From NCBI GenBank assembly GCA_040385105.1, contig JAZKHY010000004.1:1-64000 (forward strand): DNA of 64,000 nt, in the 5' to 3' direction. Shown one piece after another: positions 1 to 8,602 of the stretch. The first letter of the stretch is position 1. Each line of letters opens with the position of its first letter. The translations under genes and the position numbers were made by a program. The stretch comes from JACMQX01 sp040385105. Lineage in GTDB: Bacteria > Pseudomonadota > Gammaproteobacteria > Burkholderiales > Burkholderiaceae_C. The notes below the pieces were generated by a model that ran no database searches, was not told the DNA's origin, and saw only the letters and a program-made list of their open reading frames with translations.

Positions 1-901
1 CAGACGCGAATGACGACAGCTGGTCCACCATGGTGTTGATGGTGTTCTTCAGTTCAAGAATCTCGCCCTTCACGTCCACCGTGATCTTCTTGGACAGGTC
101 ACCGGCCGCCACAGCCGTCGTCACCTCGGCGATATTTCGAACCTGCGATGTGAGGTTGGAGCCCATCGAGTTGACCGAGTCGGTCAGGTCCTTCCAGGTG
201 CCGGCCACGCCCTGCACATCGGCCTGGCCGCCGAGCTTGCCTTCGGTACCGACCTCGCGCGCCACGCGCGTCACTTCAGCCGAGAAGGTGCCGAGCTGCT
301 CCACCATCTTGTTAATGGTCATGGCGGTGCGCAGGAATTCGCCCTCCAGCGCGCGGCCTTCAGCTTCCAGCGCCATGGACTTGGACAGGTCGCCCTGGGC
401 CACCGCACCGATCACCCGCGCCACCTCGGAGGTGGGGTGCACCAGGTCGGCAATCAGCGAGTTGATGGACTCGGCCGAGTCGCGCCAGAAGCCGCTGGCA
501 TTGGGCACCTGGGCCCGCTCTTTGAGCTTGCCCTCCTTGCCGACCACGCGCGACAGCCGGGCCAGCTCATGCGACATGCGCACGTTCTCGGCCACCACGT
601 CATTGAAGGCATCGGCCACCTTGCCGGGCACGCCCGTCCAGTCCTGCGGCATCTGGGCCCGGGCGTCGCCCTTCTTGAGGTCGGTCAATGCGCCGAGGAA
701 AGTCCGCGTCTGCTGCGACGCGCGGACCGACTGCGCGGAGATCTGGTTGAACTCCTCGGCGATCTTTCCATACAGGCCGTCCCAGCCGGCCGGCAGGGTG
801 ATGCCGCTTTCGCCGCGCCGCAGCGCGCCAAGGGCTGCCAGCAGGGTTTTGAGTTCACTGTCACGATGCGCTGCCGTCTGCTGATCCACCACGAGTTCCA
901 T
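1..901 (-). CDS. Poly-HAMP sensor histidine kinase, N-terminal part (cut by window edge)
   Basis: The minus-strand frame opens at about 901 and runs off the left edge, so only about 300 N-terminal residues are visible. The start at 901 is preferred because a GGAG lies six bases upstream; in-frame ATGs at 907 and 913 are alternatives. The protein has no signal peptide or membrane segment. It consists of successive HAMP-type units with the recurring motifs EVTRVAREVG, GDLSKKI and NTINTMVDQL. This array is characteristic of group III hybrid kinases (the fungal Nik1/Os-1 type and their bacterial relatives), which are soluble osmotic or stress sensors with kinase and receiver domains further on. 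The catalytic part lies outside the window, so kinase activity is inferred from the family. The gene is co-oriented with the hybrid kinase ending at 1127, 225 bp upstream. Confidence 0.8.
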   Translation of the reverse strand, partial: MELVVDQQTAAHRDSELKTLLAALGALRRGESGITLPAGWDGLYGKIAEEFNQISAQSVRASQQTRTFLGALTDLKKGDARAQMPQDWTGVPGKVADAFNDVVAENVRMSHELARLSRVVGKEGKLKERAQVPNASGFWRDSAESINSLIADLVHPTSEVARVIGAVAQGDLSKSMALEAEGRALEGEFLRTAMTINKMVEQLGTFSAEVTRVAREVGTEGKLGGQADVQGVAGTWKDLTDSVNSMGSNLTSQVRNIAEVTTAVAAGDLSKKITVDVKGEILELKNTINTMVDQLSSFAS

Positions 902-1126
902 GTTCATCTCCATAGGAAAAGCCACCCCATCCAGAAGGAGGAGCGTAACTATTCACTACATTTGCGGCAACAGGCTTCAGCGGCAGGCCGGGCGCAAACC
1001 CAATGGCGGCGCGGGTTGTAGGACGCCGCCTACATCAAGATCGGCGCCAAGCCTACGCAGGCTGTCTGCCGGAAAAGACACTCCGGACAGCACGCATCAG
1101 CAGGCGCACGGCAGGCGCGCAGCATC

Positions 1127-4100
1127 CTAGACGCTGCTCTGCGCCACCTGCCCCAGGTGCTCGCGCAGCGCCGCGGCAAGCGCCTGCACCTGCGCGGGAT
1201 CCACATCGGCGGCGGAGGTTTCCAGCGCGCGGCTCTGCGCCGCCGCCCAGTTGAAGCCGTAGAGCGCGAAGCTGCCGGACAGCTGGTGGGCAATGCGGCG
1301 CAATTCCGCGCGGTCGCTGGTGCCTGCCAATGCCTCCAGGGCATCGATCAGCGGAAGGCGCGACTGGATGAAGCCTCCGATCATCGGCTGCATGTCCGGG
1401 TCGATCACCACGTCGCGCGCGCCGTCGATGCCGCGCGGCCCTTCGTCACTCGCGCCGGGTGCAGACACGGTGCCGGCTTCGGCCTGGCTCTCCACGCCGA
1501 ACTCGTCCAACGCCGCATGGATTGCCTGCCGCGTCACCGGCTTGGTAAGGTACAGGTCAAAACCGGCGGCAATCGCTGCGGCCTGGGTCTCTGCATCATC
1601 ATGTGACGACAGCGCCATGATGCGGCAGCGCTTGCAACCTGTCGCCTGCTCATGCGCGCGCATCAGCCCCACAGCTTCCATGCCGCCCATGACCGGCATG
1701 TCCAGGTCCATGAAGATCACGTCGGGCCACTGCGCGGTGGCCATCTCCAGCGCGATGCGGCCGTTGATGGCGGTCTGCACCCTGAGCGGCGGGCTGGGCA
1801 GGAAGCGGCGCACGATCAGCAGGTTGTATTCGTCGTCGTCCACCAGCAGCACATCCAGCGGCGGCAGCTGCGCCAGCTGCTGCACCGCGCCACGGCTGCG
1901 CTCGCCCGCATGGCGCGCCGTGACCGGCACGGTGCCTGCGGGCGCGGCCTTCAGCCGCACCGATATCGTCGTGCCTTCCACATCCGAGGTGCGCATGGTG
2001 ATGGCGCCGTCCTGCACCCGGGCCATCAGCTGCGCCGAGTAGGCCCCCAGGCCGGTGCCGCTGGCCTTGCCGGCAGTGGCGTACTTCTGGAAGAAGTTGC
2101 TGCGGATGGCCAGGGGCACAGCGCCCTGGTTGTGGATGTCCATCAGCACGCCGCCCGGCTCCGGCTCGCGGGCCAGCGTCACCGTCACCCGCGCGCCCTC
2201 GGGTGATGCCTCCACCGCATTCTTCAGCAGGTTGGCGATCAATGAATAGCACAGCAGCTCCTCGGCCCAGGCATAGGCCGGTGCCACCGGGTCGCTCACC
2301 ACATCCAGGCCCACGCCCTTGGAGGCCGCATGGCTGCGCAGGTCGGCAATGACCTTGGCCGTGAGGCCGGCCAGGTCCACCGCATCGGGGCGGAAGATGT
2401 AGCTGCCGTTCTCCATCTTGTAGAGGTCCAGCGACAGGTTGACCATGCTCAGGATGCGGTAACCCGCACGCTCGACGATGCCCAGCAGGTCGTCTTCATC
2501 GGCAGAGAGCTCGCGCTCCTCGCGCAGCAGGCGCGGCACCGCGATGATGCTGTTGAGCGGCGTCTTGATGTCGTGCCGGCCGATGCGCTCGACCTCCTCG
2601 CGCAGCCGCACGTTCTCCTTCAGCGCCTCGTTCTGCAGCTCCAGCTGCGCGGCCTGCGCGGCGATCTGCCCGTGCGAGGCGCGCAATGCCTCCTCCTGCT
2701 CGCGGCGGCCGGTGGTGTCGATGACGGCGGCGATCCAGCGCGCCACAAAGCCGTCGGCCTCGCGCACCGCCATGCCGCTGACCTGCACCCAGGCATAGCT
2801 GCCGTCGGCGCGCAGCATGCGGTACTCCTCGGGTGCGTAGTATTCGCCGTGCGGGCCTTCTGGCCCCTTGCCCTGGATGAAGGCAACCCAGCGCCGGGTC
2901 ACGCGGCTGCGGTCGTCCGGGTGGATCATCACCCTGAAATAGTCGGGCCAGTCAGAGGTGTCGGCATCAGGCGCATAGCCGCGCAGCTCGCGGAAGTGCG
3001 GCGAGTAGTAGGTCTCGTGCGTGCGGCCGTCCCAGTCCACAATGCCCACGCGCGCGCCGCGCACCACCAGCTCCAGCCGCTTCTGCGAGCGCCTGAGGGC
3101 TTCCTCGCTGGCCTGCATCTCGGCCTCGTGCCGCTTGGTGGCCGAGATGTCGATGAACGAGCAGATGAAGCGCAGCGTGCGCCCGTCGGCACCGCACAGG
3201 CCGATGCCCTCGGCATGCACCCACAGCCAGTCTCCGCCCTGGCAACGCAGCCGGTAGTCCCTGGGCTCGAAGGCGCGCACCGTGTTGCGGTGGCTGCGGT
3301 CGCGCAGCTGCGTCATGAACATGGTGCGCACCACCTCGCGTTCATCAGGGTGGACCATGTCGTAGAACTGCCGCAGCTGGGCCTGCGGCGTGCCCGGCGG
3401 GTAGCCCAGCATTTCCATGTAGCGCGTCGAGTAGGTGATGGTGCCGGCCACGGCGTCCCAGTCGAGCACGCCGGCCTTGGTGGAGCGCACCACCAGGTCG
3501 GCCCGCTCGCGCTGCTCGACATGGCGCAGCTCCTCGGCAGACAACGCCCGCGAGAAGCGCCGCGACAGCAGCACCCCCGGCATTGACACGCACACCAGCG
3601 CGCCCCAGGGCACGAGGCCAAACTGCTGAAGGTGCTGGAAGTTGATGGTGTCATGCACCGTGGTGCCGATGAACACCAGCAGGCCCAGCAGGATCAGCAG
3701 CGCGCCGGTGCGCCGCTGCAGCACCGCGCGGGCCAGCACGGCAATCAGGCAGGCAGCCAGCAGCACTGCCCCCGCCTGCATCAAGGGCACGCCCAGGCTG
3801 AACAGGGCAGCGGGCGTCAGCGCCACCACCACGGTGGCCCCCACGCCCAGGATGACAATCGAGCGGATAGCCCAGCGCGGGAACAGCGACGGGTACTGTG
3901 TGGACAGGAACAGCGCGAACAGCATCTGCGTGAAATACATCGCGGCAAACACAACCTGGTAGTACCTGTCCCAGCCCAGCGGCGCCACCACCGGCTGCAG
4001 CACCCGCTCGCCGATCAGGCCGATCAGCAGTGCAAACGTCAGGCAGAACAGGCCGAAGTACAGCGGCCCCCGGTCACGGCGCCGCGCCACGAAGAACATG

Positions 4101-4771
4101 ATGGGCAGCAGGCCCATCACCACCAGCGCTCCGGCGCTGAACAGGTCGCGCATCAGGTTGAACTCGCGCCTGTCGTGCACCTGCTGGCGCGTGCCCAGGG
4201 TGATGCTGCGCATCAGCCCGCCCTTGCGGATGTCGAAGTTGGACACATGGACCACCAGGCGCAGCGGGCAGGGCTGGTCGTCCAGGTGCACGATCTGCTG
4301 GATGGCGGCCGGGCGCGACAGCGCGCGGGCCGTGCCCGGCACGCCCTGGCTGGCCACCACCCGGCCATTGACATACACCCGCGTTGCGCTGTGCTGCATT
4401 GGCAGGGCCAGCGCGAGGTCCCGCGCCTGGTAGCAGTTGATGGTGAGCCGGTAGGTGGCGTAGCCCTGGCCGCCCATCGGGCCCTGGCTGGTCTGAAACC
4501 CGTTCCAGTCGCCCGGCACATGCAGCGTGGGCGCAAGGCCGATGGCGTCCGCGTCGGCAAACTCGCCGGGCAGGAACTGCCAGGCGCCGTCCAGCGGCAC
4601 CATGCCGGCCTTGCGGAAGTCCCAGTCGCGCAGGTCGAGCACGCCGTCCACCACCCTGGGCGCGGCGCCGTCGGCCCCGCCGGTGCAACCCGCCGCCAGC
4701 GCCAGCAAAGCGGCCAGCAGCAGCCCGGCCAGGGCGCGGGCGAGTTTGGGAGCGGACGGCATGGGTTGCAA
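1127..4771 (-). CDS. 7TMR-DISM hybrid sensor histidine kinase with PAS, receiver and HPt domains
   Basis: A 1214-residue membrane-bound phosphorelay kinase. In order it shows: a lipoprotein-type signal with lipobox LAAGC (Cys29); an extracytoplasmic 7TMR-DISM-type beta domain (about 40-195); seven hydrophobic segments (about 210-405); two PAS domains with PAC motifs (about 425-545 and 565-690); HisKA with IGRHDIKTPLN (His733); an HATPase domain with the N-box around LLKNAVEAS (847-855) and GTGLGA (905-910); a receiver with acidic pocket VDDD and phospho-acceptor MDLDMP (Asp1022) and Lys1077; and a C-terminal HPt domain with AHQLSGS (His1162). Every element of a His-Asp-His relay is present, so it probably passes phosphate to a separate regulator not seen here. 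It is divergent from the binding-protein/GGDEF fusion at 4889, and the two may share a promoter region. The ligand is unknown; DISM domains often resemble carbohydrate-binding modules. Confidence 0.9.
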   Translation of the reverse strand: MQPMPSAPKLARALAGLLLAALLALAAGCTGGADGAAPRVVDGVLDLRDWDFRKAGMVPLDGAWQFLPGEFADADAIGLAPTLHVPGDWNGFQTSQGPMGGQGYATYRLTINCYQARDLALALPMQHSATRVYVNGRVVASQGVPGTARALSRPAAIQQIVHLDDQPCPLRLVVHVSNFDIRKGGLMRSITLGTRQQVHDRREFNLMRDLFSAGALVVMGLLPIMFFVARRRDRGPLYFGLFCLTFALLIGLIGERVLQPVVAPLGWDRYYQVVFAAMYFTQMLFALFLSTQYPSLFPRWAIRSIVILGVGATVVVALTPAALFSLGVPLMQAGAVLLAACLIAVLARAVLQRRTGALLILLGLLVFIGTTVHDTINFQHLQQFGLVPWGALVCVSMPGVLLSRRFSRALSAEELRHVEQRERADLVVRSTKAGVLDWDAVAGTITYSTRYMEMLGYPPGTPQAQLRQFYDMVHPDEREVVRTMFMTQLRDRSHRNTVRAFEPRDYRLRCQGGDWLWVHAEGIGLCGADGRTLRFICSFIDISATKRHEAEMQASEEALRRSQKRLELVVRGARVGIVDWDGRTHETYYSPHFRELRGYAPDADTSDWPDYFRVMIHPDDRSRVTRRWVAFIQGKGPEGPHGEYYAPEEYRMLRADGSYAWVQVSGMAVREADGFVARWIAAVIDTTGRREQEEALRASHGQIAAQAAQLELQNEALKENVRLREEVERIGRHDIKTPLNSIIAVPRLLREERELSADEDDLLGIVERAGYRILSMVNLSLDLYKMENGSYIFRPDAVDLAGLTAKVIADLRSHAASKGVGLDVVSDPVAPAYAWAEELLCYSLIANLLKNAVEASPEGARVTVTLAREPEPGGVLMDIHNQGAVPLAIRSNFFQKYATAGKASGTGLGAYSAQLMARVQDGAITMRTSDVEGTTISVRLKAAPAGTVPVTARHAGERSRGAVQQLAQLPPLDVLLVDDDEYNLLIVRRFLPSPPLRVQTAINGRIALEMATAQWPDVIFMDLDMPVMGGMEAVGLMRAHEQATGCKRCRIMALSSHDDAETQAAAIAAGFDLYLTKPVTRQAIHAALDEFGVESQAEAGTVSAPGASDEGPRGIDGARDVVIDPDMQPMIGGFIQSRLPLIDALEALAGTSDRAELRRIAHQLSGSFALYGFNWAAAQSRALETSAADVDPAQVQALAAALREHLGQVAQSSV

Positions 4772-4888
4772 GGATATCGGACGGGCAGGCCGCCGTCACT
4801 TCGCCGTGACTTCGCCGTCCTTCTGCCGTCACGCCGCCGCCACACCGCTGGCTAGGCAGCCCCGGCGGCATCGCTTAGCATCGGCTCC

Positions 4889-6484
4889 ATGTCGTTGAGA
4901 ATCCTGCACTTTCCGGGCGCCGCGCTGCGGGCCCTGCTGGCCGGCATGGCACTGTGCGCAGCGGCCGCCGGGCCGGCTGCGGCGCAGGGCGCGCTGGAGA
5001 AGGTCACGCTGCAGCTCAAATGGAAGCACCAGTTCCAGTTTGCCGGCTACTACACGGCGCTGGAGAAGGGCTACTACCGCAATGCCGGCTTTGACGTGGC
5101 CATCCAGGAAGCCGGCGGCAGCGCCGGCGACTCCATCAGCGCGGTGCTGTCGGGCAAGGCCGACTTTGGCGTGGCCAGCTCCGAGCTGGCGCTGCGCCGC
5201 GGCCTGGGCGACCCGGTGGTGGTGCTCGCCACCATCATGCAGCACTCGGCGCTGGCACTGGCGGTGCGCGGCGCCCAGCGCAAGGTGCAGGACCTGGACG
5301 GCAAGACCATCATGGTGGGTGCGCACGACCAGGAGCTGCTGTACTACCTGGAGCGCGAAGGCCTGTCACGCAGCCGGGTCAAGCGGGTGCCGCAGAGCTA
5401 CGACCTGAAGGACCTGACCGAAGGCCGGGTGGACGGCTTCTCGGTGTACACCACCGACCAGGTCTGGTTCCTGCGCCAGGCAGGCTTTGCGCACACCGTG
5501 ATCTCGCCGCGCGCCGGCAGCATCGACTTCTATGGCGACACGCTCTTCACCAGCGAAGGCCGGGTGCGTGCCAACCGCGAGCGGGTGGAAGCATTTCGCG
5601 ATGCGAGCGTGCGCGGCTGGCAGTACGCCATGGCGCACCCCGAGGAAATTGCCGACCTGATCCTCACCAAATACGGTCAGCGGCTGACGCGCGAGCACCT
5701 GCTGTTCGAGGCGGGCGAAATGCGCAACCTGATGCAGCCCGAGCTGATCGAGATCGGCCACAGCAACCCCGGGCGCTGGCGCCACATTGCCGGGGTGTAT
5801 GCCGAGTTCGGCATGCTGCCGCCCGACTATTCGCTGGAAGGCTTTGTGCTGGACACCGGCAACCCGGGGCAGCCGGAGGGCGCGCCGTGGTGGCTGAGCG
5901 GCGCCATCGTGCTGGCGCTGCTGGCGGCGATGTACGGCACGCGCCGGTTGTGGCTCAGGCATGTGCCGGCAGGCGCAGCTAGGGGCCCTGCACCGGGTAA
6001 CGCGGTGCAGGGCACAGCACCGCAGGCCCTGCCCGTGGCCGCCCCCTCATCGCTGCGGGATGCAGTCACCGGCCTGCACACCAGCGCCTTCCTGCATGAG
6101 GCGCTGGCGCATGAACTGTTGCGCGCCAGGCGCGACGGCACGCCGCTGGGCGTGGTGCTGGTCGAGCTGGAGCAGCTGGACCAGCTGCAGGAGGCCGAAG
6201 GCCAGGGCGCCGCCAACGCGCTGCTGGCGTCGCTGGCCGGCCTGCTGCAGGAGAGCGCCGACGGCATCGACCTCATCGCCCGCCTGGGCGGCCCGCTGTT
6301 TGCCTGGGTGCAGCCGGGCGTGGATGCCCAGGAAGCCGGCCGCCGCGCCGCCGCATTGCGCGCCGCCTTTGCACAGGCGCGCGCCTGGTCGGGGCTGATT
6401 GAAGTCAGCGGCACCATCAGGTGCACCGTGCGCAACTACCCCGCCGACGCGGGCGATGCAGCCACCCTGCTCGCCCCGCCCTGA
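4889..6484 (+). CDS. NMT1/THI5-like periplasmic binding protein fused to a degenerate GGDEF domain
   Basis: A 531-residue protein with signal peptide (about 1-33). It has an NMT1/SsuA-type solute-binding domain (about 35-320; LQLKWKHQFQFAGYY and FGVASSEL are typical), one transmembrane helix (about 334-356) and a cytoplasmic GGDEF-like region (about 390-530). The GGDEF entry motif DAVTGLHTSAF is recognisable, but the signature is RLGGPLFAW, so the catalytic D/E pair is lost. The domain stops after the equivalent of the TLL helix and lacks the usual C-terminal DxALYxAK segment. It is therefore probably not an active diguanylate cyclase. The likely role is a ligand-controlled signalling or scaffold protein. 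In related proteins the binding domain recognises thiamine-precursor-like, sulfonate or nitrate-like molecules, but the ligand here is unknown. It is divergent from the DISM kinase, 117 bp away. Confidence 0.85.
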   Translation: MSLRILHFPGAALRALLAGMALCAAAAGPAAAQGALEKVTLQLKWKHQFQFAGYYTALEKGYYRNAGFDVAIQEAGGSAGDSISAVLSGKADFGVASSELALRRGLGDPVVVLATIMQHSALALAVRGAQRKVQDLDGKTIMVGAHDQELLYYLEREGLSRSRVKRVPQSYDLKDLTEGRVDGFSVYTTDQVWFLRQAGFAHTVISPRAGSIDFYGDTLFTSEGRVRANRERVEAFRDASVRGWQYAMAHPEEIADLILTKYGQRLTREHLLFEAGEMRNLMQPELIEIGHSNPGRWRHIAGVYAEFGMLPPDYSLEGFVLDTGNPGQPEGAPWWLSGAIVLALLAAMYGTRRLWLRHVPAGAARGPAPGNAVQGTAPQALPVAAPSSLRDAVTGLHTSAFLHEALAHELLRARRDGTPLGVVLVELEQLDQLQEAEGQGAANALLASLAGLLQESADGIDLIARLGGPLFAWVQPGVDAQEAGRRAAALRAAFAQARAWSGLIEVSGTIRCTVRNYPADAGDAATLLAPP

Positions 6485-6539
6485 GCCCCGGGGCCGCCCT
6501 GCAGCAAGCCCGCAGCGCGAGGCAATACAATGCCCGCTC

Positions 6540-6614
6540 CTCCTCGTAGTTCAATGGATAGAACGGATGCCTCCTAAGCGTCAGATACAGGTTCGATTCC
6601 TGTCGAGGGGACCA
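6540..6614 (+). tRNA. tRNA-Arg (anticodon CCT)
   Basis: A complete cloverleaf. The seven-base acceptor stem at 6540-6546 pairs with 6604-6610 (one G-U). The anticodon loop is CTCCTAA with anticodon CCT, the T arm has loop TTCGATT, and the encoded CCA is at 6612-6614. It decodes AGG. It lies between the GGDEF fusion and the catabolic cluster, a place where islands often insert, but no copy of its 3' end was found nearby. Confidence 0.95.
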
Positions 6615-6710
6615 GTCTTGCCAGTACTGCAGTCACTGCCAGACGAGTTCTTGTGCCGGGAGTAGCGGAGGTGCTGGAAGGGGCCGATGGACCAGCCATC
6701 AAGGCCACCT

Positions 6711-6986
6711 TCAGTTTGGGGCGAGGCGTTCAGCAATGACTTGCTGAAGAATAGTGCCAATCAATTGATGGGCCATCTGTTCATCAAGACCGGCTTCAAC
6801 GCACTTCCTGACGAAATTCAATTGCTGGTTTTGAACGCGGATCGGGTCATACGGCGCCTGGCCCTGCTGCCGCTTGATGGACCCGATTTCGCGGGAGCAA
6901 CGGAAACGGCGGCCCAGCAGCTCCACCAGGTTTTTGTCCAGGCTGTCTATCTCGGCCATCAAGGCCGGCATGTCTGGCGGCTGCAT
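6711..6986 (-). CDS. AroQ-fold chorismate mutase / isochorismate-pyruvate-lyase-like protein
   Basis: A 91-residue all-helical protein with the AroQ layout. The first helix reads AEIDSLDKNLVELLGRRF, then comes the R..EIGSIK segment, the loop YDPIRV, and a last helix TILQQVIAERL. Chorismate mutases usually have Glu after the Arg of the DPxR motif. Here it is Val, as in PchB-type isochorismate pyruvate lyases, which carry PERV at this place. No isochorismate synthase is nearby, so a role in salicylate synthesis is not supported. The gene is the last of the minus-strand operon that begins at 13189, 14 bp after the aldo/keto reductase, and probably takes part in catabolism of the transported compound. 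Its substrate is unknown. Confidence 0.75.
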   Translation of the reverse strand: MQPPDMPALMAEIDSLDKNLVELLGRRFRCSREIGSIKRQQGQAPYDPIRVQNQQLNFVRKCVEAGLDEQMAHQLIGTILQQVIAERLAPN

Positions 6987-7000
6987 GGGACTGCCGCTGA

Positions 7001-8086
7001 TCAGGGCTTCTCTGCAGGAAGTGCCCGGCCAGCAATCGGTCGCCTGTTGCGAGGCACCGGCTTTGACCTGTCCCGCGTCCGGTCAAACTCGAAATCCTCG
7101 TGAAACCAGTTCGGGTACAGCGGCCGTATCGGGCTGGCGGCGTCAAGCCTAGCCACTTGCTCCGCCGTGAGGTTCCAGCCGACGGCGCCCACGTTTTCGC
7201 GCAGCTGGGCCTCATCGCGGGCGCCGACGATGATGGTGGAGACGGTGGGCCGCTGAAGCAGCCAGTTGAGGGCGATCTGCGCGATCGACTTCCCCGTTTC
7301 CACTGCCAGTTCCTCCAGGACATCGATCACGTTGAACAGGGTTTCGTTCTCAACGGGAGGGCCGAGATCCCACGTGGCGTGCAGGCGGCTCGTGGCTTCA
7401 GGCATGACGCCACCTCGCCGCACCTTCCCCGTCAGGCGCCCCCAGCCCAACGGACTCCATACCGCCGCCCCCAAGCCCTGGTCAAGGGCCAGGGGCATGA
7501 GTTCGAGCTCGTAGTCACGCCCGATGAGCGAGTAGTAGACCTGTTGAACCACGTATCGTGTGAAGTGATGTTTCTCGGACACCGCAAGCGACTTCATTAG
7601 GTGCCATGCCGAGAAATTGGAGACGCCGATGTACCGGATCTTTCCTGCGCGAACGAAACTGTCGAGCGTCGAAAGGCTTTCTTCAACGGGTGTCATCGGG
7701 TCGTAGACGTGATACTGGAACACGTCGATGTAGTCGGTCCCGAGCCGGCGCAGCGAGCGTTCAATGGATGCCGTCAGGTTGGCGCGGGACAGGCCGAGCT
7801 CGTTGGGCCCAGGCCCCGCAGGCTGGCCCGCCTTCGTCGAAATGATCACCTTGTCCCGGCGTCCCTTGATGGCGCTGCCCAGCACCTCCTCCGCATGTCC
7901 TCCGCCATAGGTGCTGGCCGTGTCGAACATGGTGATGCCTGTGTCCAGGCAAACATCAACCAGCCTGCGGGCGCGCTCGGGGTCGACCGCTGTGCGGCCG
8001 GGCGTCCCGGGCGGAAGAAATGTCCCCGTGCCAAAGCTGAGGGCTGGCACCATCATTCCAGATGCGCCGAGTCTGCGATATTCCAT
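7001..8086 (-). CDS. Aldo/keto reductase
   Basis: A 361-residue NAD(P)H-dependent oxidoreductase with a TIM-barrel AKR fold. The N-terminus MEYRRLGASGMMV is typical of the family, and the start at 8086 has an AGGGG ribosome site. The tetrad is visible: Asp and Tyr in MFDTASTYGGG, Lys in IISTKAG and His in FQYHVYDP. The C-terminal cofactor segment STIIVGARDEAQLREN is also present. It belongs to the YajO/IolS-like soluble group that reduces sugar-derived or aliphatic aldehydes. It lies 22 bp after the VOC gene in the transporter operon, which suggests it processes the imported substrate or a breakdown product. The substrate cannot be assigned. Confidence 0.9.
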   Translation of the reverse strand: MEYRRLGASGMMVPALSFGTGTFLPPGTPGRTAVDPERARRLVDVCLDTGITMFDTASTYGGGHAEEVLGSAIKGRRDKVIISTKAGQPAGPGPNELGLSRANLTASIERSLRRLGTDYIDVFQYHVYDPMTPVEESLSTLDSFVRAGKIRYIGVSNFSAWHLMKSLAVSEKHHFTRYVVQQVYYSLIGRDYELELMPLALDQGLGAAVWSPLGWGRLTGKVRRGGVMPEATSRLHATWDLGPPVENETLFNVIDVLEELAVETGKSIAQIALNWLLQRPTVSTIIVGARDEAQLRENVGAVGWNLTAEQVARLDAASPIRPLYPNWFHEDFEFDRTRDRSKPVPRNRRPIAGRALPAEKP

Positions 8087-8108
8087 GGGATTCCCCTGAG
8101 ATGTTGAT

Positions 8109-8585
8109 TCAAGCCTGCTTTGCGGAAGATGGGGCCGGCCTCGCGCGGTTTCGCGGGTCTTCGGTCGCCGCATCGAAGTGCTCGAGTTCTTCAACCTGCG
8201 GCTCATCCCTGAAATTCAGCTCGATCATCACGCCATCCGGATCGCGTATGAAAACCTGCTGCAGTGGCAAGCCCGGCACCAGCCGGACATCGACCGGCAT
8301 GTTCCCCGCCTTGATCCGGTCGATCGCCGACCGGATACCCGAGCAGTTGATGGAAACATGATCGATGGCGCCACTGCCCTCGTCCAGCCGTCCCGACTCG
8401 GCAATCAGGTGCAGTACCGCCTTGTTGTCATCCGCATACATCCAGGCGCCGGGAAAAGGCAGTGGCGGGCGCTCTCCGCTTTTGAGCCCGACATACCGCT
8501 CGTAAAAGTGCAGGCTTGCCGCAAGATCCTTGCAGTAGATGTTGTAGTGGTCGAGGGAAAGGGCGTTCATCTCGTTTCTTGTCAT
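8109..8585 (-). CDS. VOC-superfamily (glyoxalase/dioxygenase-fold) protein
   Basis: About 158 residues with a paired beta-alpha-beta3 vicinal-oxygen-chelate fold: SLDHYNIYCKDLAASLHFYERYVGL at the start, VLHLIAES, then IDHVSINCSG and IRDPDGVMIELNF in the second half. Candidate metal ligands are His in LDHYN, His in AIDHVSINC and Glu in MIELNF. I place the start at 8585, which clears the upstream binding-protein gene ending at 8603; ATG at 8570 is a good alternative, and a longer frame up to 8669 would overlap. VOC proteins include ring-cleavage dioxygenases, glyoxalase I, epimerases and resistance proteins, so the reaction is undefined. It sits inside the transporter operon. Confidence 0.82.
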   Translation of the reverse strand: MTRNEMNALSLDHYNIYCKDLAASLHFYERYVGLKSGERPPLPFPGAWMYADDNKAVLHLIAESGRLDEGSGAIDHVSINCSGIRSAIDRIKAGNMPVDVRLVPGLPLQQVFIRDPDGVMIELNFRDEPQVEELEHFDAATEDPRNRARPAPSSAKQA

Positions 8586-8602
8586 GAAGTAACCGGCCCG
8601 TA

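Noticed and set aside
6711..6986. Salicylate or siderophore pathway based on the PchB-like gene
   Set aside because: No isochorismate synthase, salicylate ligase or NRPS genes are nearby; the operon is transport and redox catabolism.
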